From an uncultured Bacillota bacterium (GTDB taxonomy: Bacteria > Bacillota_I > Bacilli_A > Erysipelotrichales > Erysipelotrichaceae), in contig CAMOMM010000032.1 in the NCBI GenBank assembly GCA_946619805.1, positions 1 through 8,240 on the forward strand: 8,240 bases of DNA. The letters run 5' to 3'. This document shows positions 1 to 5,850 of this stretch, in pieces. Both the position numbers and the translations under genes were made by a program. Each line of letters opens with the position of its first letter. Within the stretch, counting starts at the first letter, position 1. Under the pieces are notes generated by a model that saw nothing but the letters and a program-made list of their open reading frames with translations, was not told the DNA's origin and ran no database searches.

Positions 1-1362
1 TGTTTTTACAGCTTTTGAACCATGATATATTTCGCTTAACAGCGGCCAGCACAGAATCAGTGCAACAGCTACCGTAAGATAATCGGACAACGGTTGTGCC
101 AGATAGATTCCCATCTCGGAAAACAGATTCGGCAATATGAGAATTATAGGCAGATAGATGAATCCCTGTCTGGCCATGGAAAGGATCATTGATTCCTTTC
201 CCTTGCCGGCAGCCTGCAGGCTTACCGTGAAGACATAGTAAGCGGCATATACCGGTAAGGCAAGAGTATAGGCTTTAAGATAACGGCATCCATATTCAAT
301 GACGACCGGATCGCTGGCAAACAGTCCCACATACGGCTTGTTAAACAGCCATATAATTGCGGCGGCGCCAACAGAGTACAGTGTAAGTACACTCAGACAC
401 CAGACCATGGTATCGTAGAGACGTTTGAAGTTACGGGCCCCATAATGGTAGGAAGCCAGAGGCAGATAACCGTTGACTGCACCCTGTATGAAATAGGTCA
501 GAAGATGAGAGGCATGACGGCCTACGGAACATCCGGCCACAAACTCGGTTCCGAAACGGAAGACCTGCTTGCTGTAGAAGGCTGATGTTACTGCCGGAAG
601 GCAGTTTCTGACATAACAGGAGACCCCGACTCTCAGTATTTCCCGGGAAATGCCTTTGTCAATATGGAAGTCAAACAAACGCCAGCTGATTGGAGTGCGG
701 GGACTCTGCAGTCTCATAAAGCAGAGTACGCAGGTCACAAAGTTACAGATAGCGGTGGCCAAGGCGGCTCCGACAACCCCGAGATTAAGACCCCAGTCAA
801 ACATGAAGAACGGGTCAAGAATGATGTTGAGAATAACGCTGCCGCTTATTACCGCTGTTGAGTATCTGACATCGCCAACAGCTCTTAAGACATGAACCGT
901 AGTACTGCGCAGAACCATGAATACCACGGTAAAGATGCTCACGGTTCCATATTGAGTAGCGTAGCGGATGACTTCAGGGTCATCAGTCTGCCACATGATA
1001 AACGGCTTCACCATCAATAATCCCAGTACCATGTGGATAACTGACAGCAGGAAACATAAGGTCATGGAAGTACGGACGGTTTCTGTAACCTTGTCGTTCT
1101 TCTTTGCCCCCAGGTATCTTCCCAGACAGGAAGCCCCACCGATGCCGACACAGGCACCGACAGATTCAATGAACATCATGATGGAAGTCGAAGGATCCAT
1201 GGAGGCCAGCATGGCGCTGTTATCAAGTCTGCCCACAAAGTAGGCATTAACAGTGCTGTAGATCAGATCAACAATGGAAACAAGAATGGAAGGCAGGGCC
1301 AGAGTTATCATGGCTTTGCTGATTTTTTCTTTTTCAAAAAGATATGTGGTATCTTTTTCCAT
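1..1362 (-). CDS. MATE-family multidrug/cation efflux transporter (C-terminus cut by window edge)
   Basis: An integral membrane protein expected to export drugs or other organic cations in exchange for Na+ or H+. The reading frame is open from the ATG at 1362 down to base 1, giving 454 codons without a stop. MATE proteins are usually about 440-460 residues, so only a little of the C-terminus is probably missing. The sequence is almost entirely hydrophobic helices with short loops, in the two-fold MATE pattern. The first half has an N-terminal helix ending in NAYFVGRLD (about 39-47) and a loop GGASCLGRYLGAKK (75-88). The second half has the equivalent loop YHYGARN (305-311). The start is supported by a purine-rich AAGGAAGGGAG just upstream on the minus strand. 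It lies 133 bp downstream of the glycosidase gene on the same strand, so co-transcription is possible but not shown. Family assignment is confident; substrate is unknown. Confidence 0.9.
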   Translation of the reverse strand, partial: MEKDTTYLFEKEKISKAMITLALPSILVSIVDLIYSTVNAYFVGRLDNSAMLASMDPSTSIMMFIESVGACVGIGGASCLGRYLGAKKNDKVTETVRTSMTLCFLLSVIHMVLGLLMVKPFIMWQTDDPEVIRYATQYGTVSIFTVVFMVLRSTTVHVLRAVGDVRYSTAVISGSVILNIILDPFFMFDWGLNLGVVGAALATAICNFVTCVLCFMRLQSPRTPISWRLFDFHIDKGISREILRVGVSCYVRNCLPAVTSAFYSKQVFRFGTEFVAGCSVGRHASHLLTYFIQGAVNGYLPLASYHYGARNFKRLYDTMVWCLSVLTLYSVGAAAIIWLFNKPYVGLFASDPVVIEYGCRYLKAYTLALPVYAAYYVFTVSLQAAGKGKESMILSMARQGFIYLPIILILPNLFSEMGIYLAQPLSDYLTVAVALILCWPLLSEIYHGSKAVKT

Positions 1363-1495
1363 GCGGCCGTCTCCCTTCCTTAAACAGTCCTATTCTATGA
1401 TATTTATAATAATATTTCCATCTTTGTGAGCGGAATTGATCAAAAGCACACGTTGCGGTTTTGAACTTCTAATAAAACAGTGTTCTACTTATGAT
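1363..1495 (-). other. Intergenic region between GH2 gene and MATE gene
   Basis: This 133-bp spacer is AT-rich near 1392-1410, where the minus strand offers several weak -10-like hexamers (TATAAA, TATCAT, TAGAAT) but no convincing -35. At 1441-1463 a modest imperfect hairpin (CAAAA/TTTTG plus a GC pair, with a 2-nt bulge) could be a weak terminator for the GH2 gene. At 1424-1434 the plus strand reads TTGTGAGCGGA, identical to the left part of the E. coli lac operator; this may be chance. None of these is strong enough for a firm call. Confidence 0.35.
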
Positions 1496-3247
1496 CTACA
1501 GTTTTCTGTATTTTTCCTTAATTGCCTCAACAATATCCCGCAGAGTATCTTTTTCAACCTTGGTAACTTCACGGTCAAAGGTCATAAGACCGTTAACTTC
1601 ATCCTCAACGTCACTGACCTGGGTATAGATGCTGCCGGCCAGTCCTTTTTCAATGTTGTTGAGGATGTCTCTGGTGAACAGAACTTTCAGGGCGTCATTA
1701 AGTTCAGAAGCATCCTTTATCCGCTTATAGCCGAAGGTCTGCTTGTCATTGAAACAGTGGTCATAGAGTTTCAGTGTATAACCGCCGAATTCAGAGAGAT
1801 AATACAGACGGTCATCGTCAAATTTATTCATGTTGACTGCCTTGAAATAGATGTGCTTGCTGTTGATGTCACCGAAATGCTGGTCATGCCAGCCGCTGGC
1901 CGGTTCAATTACTCTGGTACTGTCCAGTTCAAGCAGATAATCATGTACCTTCTTACTGTCGAACTGTCCCCATCCTTCATTAAACGGAGTCCAGAGAACC
2001 AGTGAAGGGACATTATACAGATGATCAACCATTCTCTTCAGATTACGGTAATACATATTACGGCCTTCTTCACTTTCACGGGCAAAGATCTTATAGTTCT
2101 TTTCCGTATCGTCAATTGAAGTGGTAAAAACGGAAGAAGCCAGAGTAGTCCAGTTATTGTATTTACTGCCGCCATTTACCATGTCCTGGCATACCAGCAT
2201 TCCCAGACGGTCACACCAGTAATACCAGCGGGCAGGTTCGATCTTGATGTGTTTTCTTAAGGTATTAAAGCCTCTTTCCTTACAGACGGTTATGTCATGA
2301 ATGATTGCTTCGTCAGATGGAGCGGTGTATAAGCCGTCAGACCAGTAGCCCTGATCAAGTAAGCCGTTAACATAGTAAGGTCTGCCATTAAGGAAGAATC
2401 TCTTTCTGCCGTCTTTGGCCGTTTGGATGTCAAAACTGCGGAAGCCAAAATAGCTTGTCACTACATCATCGCCGTTGGTAAAACGCAGATCATAGAGAAC
2501 GGGATTTTCCGGTGACCATATTTCGGTTTCCCTGAAATCAATGGTTACAGAGTCTTTACCGGTGGTAACGGATGCGATAAGCTTCTTATTCAGAATTACT
2601 TCCGTACGGACCGGAAGATCATTGTTTCTGAAGAATTCCAGTTTCAGCTGTCTGTTTGCCAGATCAGGAGTTATTCTGACTTTCTCAAGATAATTCTGCG
2701 GAACAGATTCCAGCCATACCGTCTGCCAGATTCCTGACTGCGGAGTATACCAGATCCCACCGCGTTTGATCTTCTGCTTTCCTCTTTCGTAATAACTGGT
2801 ATCAGAGAAGTCCTGTACCTTCACAACAAGAGTGTTTTCTTCCTGCAGATGATCGGTGATATCAAAACAGAAAGGATAGTATCCTCCTTCATTTCTGCCA
2901 ACCAGAGAACCGTTGAGATAGACATCGGCAATTTGATCAACTGCTCCGAAATGCAGGATGACTCTGCCGCGGTTAAATCCCGGGGCAACAGTAAACTCCC
3001 TTTTATACCACAGATATTCTCCCGGCTGCAGAGTGCGGTTTACCCCTGACAGAAGTGTTTCCGGTGAGAAAGGAACCAGAATGTCCTGAGTAAATTCCGC
3101 CGGCTGTCTGTCTTCAGCAGTAAAAGCACATTTCCAGATACCGTTCAGATTCCGGTAAGAGTCTCTTTGAAACTGAGGACGGGGATATTCGGAAAGAGGT
3201 GATTCGGAAACGCCGTCACTCCATGGGGTCTTTAATTGTCTGATCAT
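1496..3247 (-). CDS. Glycoside hydrolase family 2 enzyme (beta-galactosidase/beta-glucuronidase-like)
   Basis: A retaining exo-glycosidase that should remove a terminal beta-linked sugar. Three domains are recognisable in its 583 residues. The N-terminal jelly-roll sugar-binding domain (about 1-183) carries PRPQFQRDSYRNLNGIWK (22-39) and RGGIWYTPQSGIWQTVWLE (162-180). An immunoglobulin-like beta sandwich spans about 185-275, and a TIM barrel runs from about 276 to the end. The acid/base is Glu424 in PFNEGWGQ and the nucleophile is Glu486 in SEFGGY; the RKH motif (331-333) also fits the family. There is no signal peptide, so it acts in the cytoplasm on imported oligosaccharides or glycosides. 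The start ATG at 3247 has AGGTG five bases upstream and a TGTATAAT -10 at 3274-3281. Length matches the short GH2 group that ends soon after the barrel, unlike LacZ (over 1000 residues). Sugar specificity cannot be read from the sequence; no transporter or regulator gene is adjacent. Confidence 0.93.
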   Translation of the reverse strand: MIRQLKTPWSDGVSESPLSEYPRPQFQRDSYRNLNGIWKCAFTAEDRQPAEFTQDILVPFSPETLLSGVNRTLQPGEYLWYKREFTVAPGFNRGRVILHFGAVDQIADVYLNGSLVGRNEGGYYPFCFDITDHLQEENTLVVKVQDFSDTSYYERGKQKIKRGGIWYTPQSGIWQTVWLESVPQNYLEKVRITPDLANRQLKLEFFRNNDLPVRTEVILNKKLIASVTTGKDSVTIDFRETEIWSPENPVLYDLRFTNGDDVVTSYFGFRSFDIQTAKDGRKRFFLNGRPYYVNGLLDQGYWSDGLYTAPSDEAIIHDITVCKERGFNTLRKHIKIEPARWYYWCDRLGMLVCQDMVNGGSKYNNWTTLASSVFTTSIDDTEKNYKIFARESEEGRNMYYRNLKRMVDHLYNVPSLVLWTPFNEGWGQFDSKKVHDYLLELDSTRVIEPASGWHDQHFGDINSKHIYFKAVNMNKFDDDRLYYLSEFGGYTLKLYDHCFNDKQTFGYKRIKDASELNDALKVLFTRDILNNIEKGLAGSIYTQVSDVEDEVNGLMTFDREVTKVEKDTLRDIVEAIKEKYRKL

Positions 3248-3273
3248 TATAACACCTGCCTGTTCTTATCTAT

Positions 3274-3281
3274 ATTATACA
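3274..3281 (-). promoter_or_regulatory. Putative -10 promoter element of the GH2 gene
   Basis: The minus strand reads TGTATAAT, containing a perfect TATAAT. Transcription would begin near 3267, giving a leader of about 20 nt that holds the AGGTG ribosome site (3253-3257). No good -35 hexamer is visible at the normal distance; the adjacent TG may help compensate. The same octamer precedes two other genes in this window. Confidence 0.55.
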
Positions 3282-3304
3282 ATAATGGTAACGGCAGATA
3301 TCTC

Positions 3305-3313
3305 TGTTATAAT
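3305..3313 (+). promoter_or_regulatory. Extended -10 promoter of the CHAP lipoprotein gene
   Basis: TGTTATAAT exactly matches the extended -10 consensus TGnTATAAT, which can work with little or no -35. Transcription would start about 7 nt downstream, at roughly 3319-3321, which is the ATG of the lipoprotein itself. This argues against the upstream in-frame ATG at 3285, which lies before the promoter. Confidence 0.55.
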
Positions 3314-3320
3314 AATGATA

Positions 3321-4199
3321 ATGAAAATATTACTGATATTATTACTTCTGCTTGGCGGATGCACATTAAGGAGAACACCGCTTGATCATCAGGAAGTCGA
3401 AAAGGTTGCCCTGCGTGTCAGAGATGCCTTTGACATAACGGAGGGAGAAATTGACAGCTGGAACCGGCTTTACAGCGAGGACATGGAAAATGAATATGCC
3501 ATGGCCATCGCGGTGTGCTTTTATCATGATTACCGGAAGAACATTTCGGATAATCTCCGTGATTTTTCCCTTGTCATGGATGGAAAGAGTCCTGAACAGT
3601 GCCTGCTGACAGCGGAAAAACAGTATAAATACGGGTTGATCCGCATGAGAAGAGAACAGATCAGTGAATTGCGGGAATATTACCGCTGCCGTAATGAACT
3701 GCTGAAATACGGTAACGCCAAAAGGATCGTTCCCTGCGATGTTGAAGATGTGGTGCTGAAGAAAGAAGATCCGCAGGCTCAGGAGATATGGGAAAAATAC
3801 CGCAGCATTGGAGGCGGTAATGGTTTCTATGAAGTAAATATCAACCGCTACTGGCAGTGCACTACCTTTGTCTGGGGCAGATTTTTTGAGGTATATGGCT
3901 ATGACAGCGGAGCGGTAGGAGACGGATGTTTCCATGCAACGGAAACCGTCAGGGCTCATGGTACCCGTTTCAGCATTTCCACTACCCCGGCACCCGGAGC
4001 AGTTTTCTCAATGTGGATCTCTGAATACAGTCATGCCGGTCATACGGGCTTCATCGAAGCAGTTGACGGTGATTACATCTGGATCAGTGATGCCAACTAT
4101 GACGGGAAGGGAACCATCAGATTCAATTACAGAATGAAACTGTCTGATTTTGCCGAGGCCTATCCCGGTACTTTCTATGCTGTACCGATAAGGTTCTGA
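3321..4199 (+). CDS. CHAP-domain lipoprotein, probable cell-wall amidase/endopeptidase
   Basis: A 292-residue protein exported and anchored to the outer face of the membrane. It starts MKILLILLLLLGGC, a short type II signal peptide whose lipobox cysteine is Cys14. An uncharacterised, mostly helical charged region (about 20-165) follows, with cysteines at 66, 94, 123 and 139. The C-terminal part is a CHAP domain: QCTTFVWGR with catalytic Cys180, PAPGAVFSM, then GHTGFIEAV with His241, and ISDANY. In the latter, Asp257 stands where CHAP enzymes usually have Glu, and Asn259 is kept. CHAP proteins cleave peptidoglycan amide or cross-bridge peptide bonds. The frame is open back to an ATG at 3285, but that adds residues before the signal peptide and precedes the likely promoter; 3315 is a second alternative. 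No Shine-Dalgarno is visible before any of the three. The domain call is firm; the exact bond cut is unknown. Confidence 0.85.
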   Translation: MKILLILLLLLGGCTLRRTPLDHQEVEKVALRVRDAFDITEGEIDSWNRLYSEDMENEYAMAIAVCFYHDYRKNISDNLRDFSLVMDGKSPEQCLLTAEKQYKYGLIRMRREQISELREYYRCRNELLKYGNAKRIVPCDVEDVVLKKEDPQAQEIWEKYRSIGGGNGFYEVNINRYWQCTTFVWGRFFEVYGYDSGAVGDGCFHATETVRAHGTRFSISTTPAPGAVFSMWISEYSHAGHTGFIEAVDGDYIWISDANYDGKGTIRFNYRMKLSDFAEAYPGTFYAVPIRF

Positions 4200-4248
4200 C
4201 AGTACAGTCTTTCCGGACAGTGCAAAAACAGCGAAAAAACGATATCCC

Positions 4249-4290
4249 AAAGGCCCTGTTTACTGCTAATAAGTAGTGGAGGGCTTTTTT
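4249..4290 (+). terminator. Rho-independent terminator after the CHAP gene, overlapping the next gene's leader
   Basis: A long hairpin has outer stem AAAGGCCCT (4249-4257) paired with AGGGC plus the first four T residues (4280-4288), with one G-U pair. The inner stem is ACTGC (4262-4266) with GTAGT (4273-4277) around a TAATAA loop. A run of six T residues (4285-4290) follows. It lies 50 bp past the stop of the lipoprotein gene and ends two bases before the ATG of the prepilin peptidase. Confidence 0.8.
4278..4283 (+). promoter_or_regulatory. Shine-Dalgarno of the prepilin peptidase, inside the terminator hairpin
   Basis: GGAGGG sits 8 nt before the ATG at 4292 and is the only good ribosome site for that gene. 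Its last four bases (AGGG, 4280-4283) lie in the 3' arm of the terminator. In any transcript that reads through from upstream, the site would therefore be paired and hidden. Confidence 0.7.
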
Positions 4291-4291
4291 C

Positions 4292-5008
4292 ATGCTTTAC
4301 TGGAAAGGGATCATCGGCAGTATTACAGCCAGTTTTGTCAATGTCATGGTTATAAGAAGCCGGAAAAGGGAAGATTATGTGTTTTCCCGCTCTTATTGTC
4401 CTGTTTGCGGTCATCAGCTAAATTATCTGGATATGCTGCCGTTAGCCGGCTTTATCATACGTAAAGGGAAGTGTCACTATTGCGGCTGCAGGATATCTCT
4501 CAGATATCCTCTGGTGGAACTGCTGGGATTATATCTGGGACTGATCAGCAATTCCATCCGGGAGTTGATGATGTTCATGGATCTGCTGGCAATTGCTCTG
4601 TATGACCGGGATAACATGATAATAAAGGACAGTTATCTGGCTGTACTTTTACTGTGCGGTATATTTACCATGGATTTCAGGTACCTGAATAATCATCTTA
4701 TGGGAGCCGTAGTGATAAGTCTGCCGATGTTTCTGCTGGCAACATTGACAGATGGCTTTGGCATGGGGGATGTCAAACTTATGGCGGTATCCGGATTCAT
4801 TTTGGGGTGGGAAAGGTGTCTGCTTGGCTTTGTATTACGGTGTTTTGCCGGCAGCATGGTTTCTGTTTTTCTGTTAATGATGAAAAAGGCCGGCCTGAAG
4901 GACAGGATCCCTTTTGGCCCGTTTCTGGTATTGGGAATAATAATTGCATATTCATATGGTTTCAGGTTAATAGATTTTTATGAATATGCATGGCTTAAAG
5001 GTGTATAA
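4292..5008 (+). CDS. Type IV prepilin peptidase / N-methyltransferase (A24 family, PilD/ComC-like)
   Basis: A polytopic membrane aspartic protease that cleaves the leader of prepilins or competence pseudopilins and methylates the new N-terminus. The 238 residues begin with a GSITASFVNVMVIR segment, followed by the cytoplasmic zinc-binding domain with CPVC (36-39) and CHYC (61-64). Next comes SLRYPLVELLG, a family signature. The two catalytic aspartates are Asp105 in ALYDRDNMIIKD and Asp160 in GFGMGDVKL. The remaining sequence is hydrophobic helices. The stretch between the PLVE motif and Asp105 is about 29 residues, shorter than I expect for ComC or PilD, so one membrane segment may be compressed. 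No pilin, assembly ATPase or competence gene is adjacent. The start is set by GGAGGG at 4278-4283. Its last codons overlap a promoter-like TGTATAAT for the next gene. Family call is confident; pilus versus competence role is open. Confidence 0.92.
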   Translation: MLYWKGIIGSITASFVNVMVIRSRKREDYVFSRSYCPVCGHQLNYLDMLPLAGFIIRKGKCHYCGCRISLRYPLVELLGLYLGLISNSIRELMMFMDLLAIALYDRDNMIIKDSYLAVLLLCGIFTMDFRYLNNHLMGAVVISLPMFLLATLTDGFGMGDVKLMAVSGFILGWERCLLGFVLRCFAGSMVSVFLLMMKKAGLKDRIPFGPFLVLGIIIAYSYGFRLIDFYEYAWLKGV

Positions 5009-5009
5009 T
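5002..5009 (+). promoter_or_regulatory. Putative -10 element for the Lys/Glu-rich protein gene
   Basis: TGTATAAT overlaps the stop codon of the prepilin peptidase gene. Transcription would start near 5016 and leave a leader of about 40 nt ending in a strong ribosome site. The best -35 at a tolerable spacing is a poor match (ATGAAT at 4980-4985). A second weaker option, TTGAAA (5009-5014) with CATAAC (5031-5036), would start inside the ribosome site and is less likely. Confidence 0.45.
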
Positions 5010-5039
5010 TGAAACAGAAGGTTAAAGAATCATAACATC

Positions 5040-5047
5040 TAAGGAGG
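5040..5047 (+). promoter_or_regulatory. Near-perfect Shine-Dalgarno site
   Basis: TAAGGAGG lies 7 nt before the ATG at 5055. It is the strongest ribosome site in the window and suggests that this small charged protein is made in quantity. Confidence 0.8.
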
Positions 5048-5054
5048 AATTACC

Positions 5055-5768
5055 ATGGACGAACTGAAAAACATTGAAGAACAGGCCGAAAAGACTGCAG
5101 AAGAAGTTGCAGATAAAATCGAAGAAGTAACCGTAAAAACTGCCGAAACAGCAGCAGCTGATACCGTTGAGGCTATAAAGGACGCCAACCGGGCAATTGA
5201 AGAAGCTGTAGCCGTGACCGGTGAAGATCTGGTTAAGAAGAATGAAGAACTGCAGAAGGAAATAGATCAGCTTAACCGGGAAACTGCTGAAGCAGTTGAA
5301 AAGGTTGACAAGGCTGTCGGGGCAGGAAGAAGCAGAATCGAACAGATCAGAAACGAAAAGATCGAGCTTAAGCTTGAAAGCTCTGAAGCACTGATCAAGG
5401 CCAGAGAAGAAGTCAAGAAGAAATACGAAAAGGATAACGTTGATCTGAAGGAAAAGGCAGCTGCCGCTGTTGAAAAGGGCAAAGAAAAGGCTGATGAACT
5501 TGGCGATAAGTTCAAGGAGTCATCAGTCGGCAAGGCTATCTTCGGAGAAGACGGCAAGATCGATAAGGAAGATCTGAAGCGCTATGGCGAAGCCATTAAG
5601 GAAGGCGCCGATAAGGTCGGAGAAAAGTTCAAGGAAACAGGCATTGGCAAGGCTATTCTCGGTGAAGACGGAAAGTTTGACAGAGAAGACGCTGAACGTC
5701 TGGCTAAGAAAGCAGAAGAAACCGGAAAGAAGATCGTTGACAAGGTCAAGGATCTGATTGGAAAGTAA
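5055..5768 (+). CDS. Lys/Glu/Ala-rich coiled-coil-like protein with a C-terminal tandem repeat, function unknown
   Basis: I do not recognise a characterised family. The 237 residues are dominated by Glu, Lys, Ala and Asp, with no Cys or Trp, no signal peptide and no membrane helix, so it should be cytosolic. Residues about 1-145 read as long amphipathic helix or coiled coil (for example NEELQKEIDQLNRETAEAVE, 63-82), with a loose 11-residue rhythm near the N-terminus. Residues 146-223 are two direct 39-residue repeats with 21 identities, each centred on GKAI(F/L)GEDGK(I/F)D. The last residues are a basic amphipathic helix ending DLIGK. The composition recalls LEA-like, YtxH-like or apolipoprotein-like proteins, which suggests a stress, membrane-surface or scaffolding role, but that is only inference. 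It is a single gene between its own promoter-like element and a perfect terminator. Strong ribosome site and even codon use suggest high expression. Confidence 0.85.
   Translation: MDELKNIEEQAEKTAEEVADKIEEVTVKTAETAAADTVEAIKDANRAIEEAVAVTGEDLVKKNEELQKEIDQLNRETAEAVEKVDKAVGAGRSRIEQIRNEKIELKLESSEALIKAREEVKKKYEKDNVDLKEKAAAAVEKGKEKADELGDKFKESSVGKAIFGEDGKIDKEDLKRYGEAIKEGADKVGEKFKETGIGKAILGEDGKFDREDAERLAKKAEETGKKIVDKVKDLIGK
5490..5606 (+). repeat. Intragenic tandem repeat, copy A (39 codons)
   Basis: This encodes residues 146-184 (ADELGDKFKE to AIKEG) of the Lys/Glu-rich protein. It aligns without gaps to the next 39 codons, with 21 of 39 amino acids identical. The core is VGKAIFGEDGKIDKEDLKR (158-176). 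Confidence 0.85.
5607..5723 (+). repeat. Intragenic tandem repeat, copy B (39 codons)
   Basis: This encodes residues 185-223 (ADKVGEKFKE to KAEET). The core is IGKAILGEDGKFDREDAER (197-215). Differences from copy A are mostly conservative (I/F, K/R, D/E), suggesting an old duplication kept under selection. Confidence 0.85.
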
Positions 5769-5777
5769 TATGCAACG

Positions 5778-5800
5778 GAGGTGAGTTATCACCTCTTTTT
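5778..5800 (+). terminator. Rho-independent terminator after the Lys/Glu-rich protein gene
   Basis: GAGGTGA (5778-5784) pairs perfectly with TCACCTC (5789-5795) around a GTTA loop, followed by five T residues. It lies 9 bp past the stop codon at 5766-5768. Confidence 0.9.
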
Positions 5801-5802
5801 AA

Positions 5803-5810
5803 TGTATAAT
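5803..5810 (+). promoter_or_regulatory. Putative -10 element of the yjjI-yjjW operon
   Basis: TGTATAAT begins 3 bp after the preceding terminator. Transcription would start near 5817, giving a leader of about 34 nt before the ATG at 5851. The -35 zone falls inside the terminator hairpin and holds no good hexamer. This element covers the in-frame ATG at 5809, ruling that out as the start. Confidence 0.5.
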
Positions 5811-5838
5811 GTTTTATGTAAAAAAGCCGTACAGGTAC

Positions 5839-5843
5839 AGGAG
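5839..5843 (+). promoter_or_regulatory. Shine-Dalgarno that fixes the yjjI start
   Basis: AGGAG ends 7 nt before the ATG at 5851. The earlier in-frame ATG at 5809 has no such site and overlaps the -10 element. Confidence 0.75.
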
Positions 5844-5850
5844 AGAGGTT

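Noticed and set aside
650..1243. Short plus-strand open frames at 650-895, 664-861 and 968-1243
   Set aside because: They lie opposite a long continuous MATE transporter frame that shows family motifs on the minus strand.
1436..2005. A 189-codon open frame on the plus strand opposite the GH2 gene
   Set aside because: It is antisense to the conserved catalytic barrel of the glycosidase, has no recognisable domain or ribosome site, and is explained by the codon use of the real gene.
3285..3320. Upstream in-frame ATG codons at 3285 and 3315 for the lipoprotein
   Set aside because: 3285 lies before the extended -10 and would add residues ahead of a complete lipoprotein signal peptide; neither has a ribosome site. 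3315 cannot be fully excluded.
3366..3959. A 197-codon open frame on the minus strand opposite the CHAP lipoprotein
   Set aside because: The plus strand has a clear signal peptide and CHAP motifs; the antisense product has no recognisable feature.
5490..5723. True EF-hand calcium-binding pair
   Set aside because: Loop positions 1 and 3 lack acidic or amide residues in both copies, so I do not call functional EF-hands and report it only as a half-matching motif.
5809..5850. Upstream in-frame ATG at 5809 for yjjI
   Set aside because: It overlaps the TGTATAAT element and has no Shine-Dalgarno, whereas the ATG at 5851 has AGGAG at proper spacing and fits the family length.
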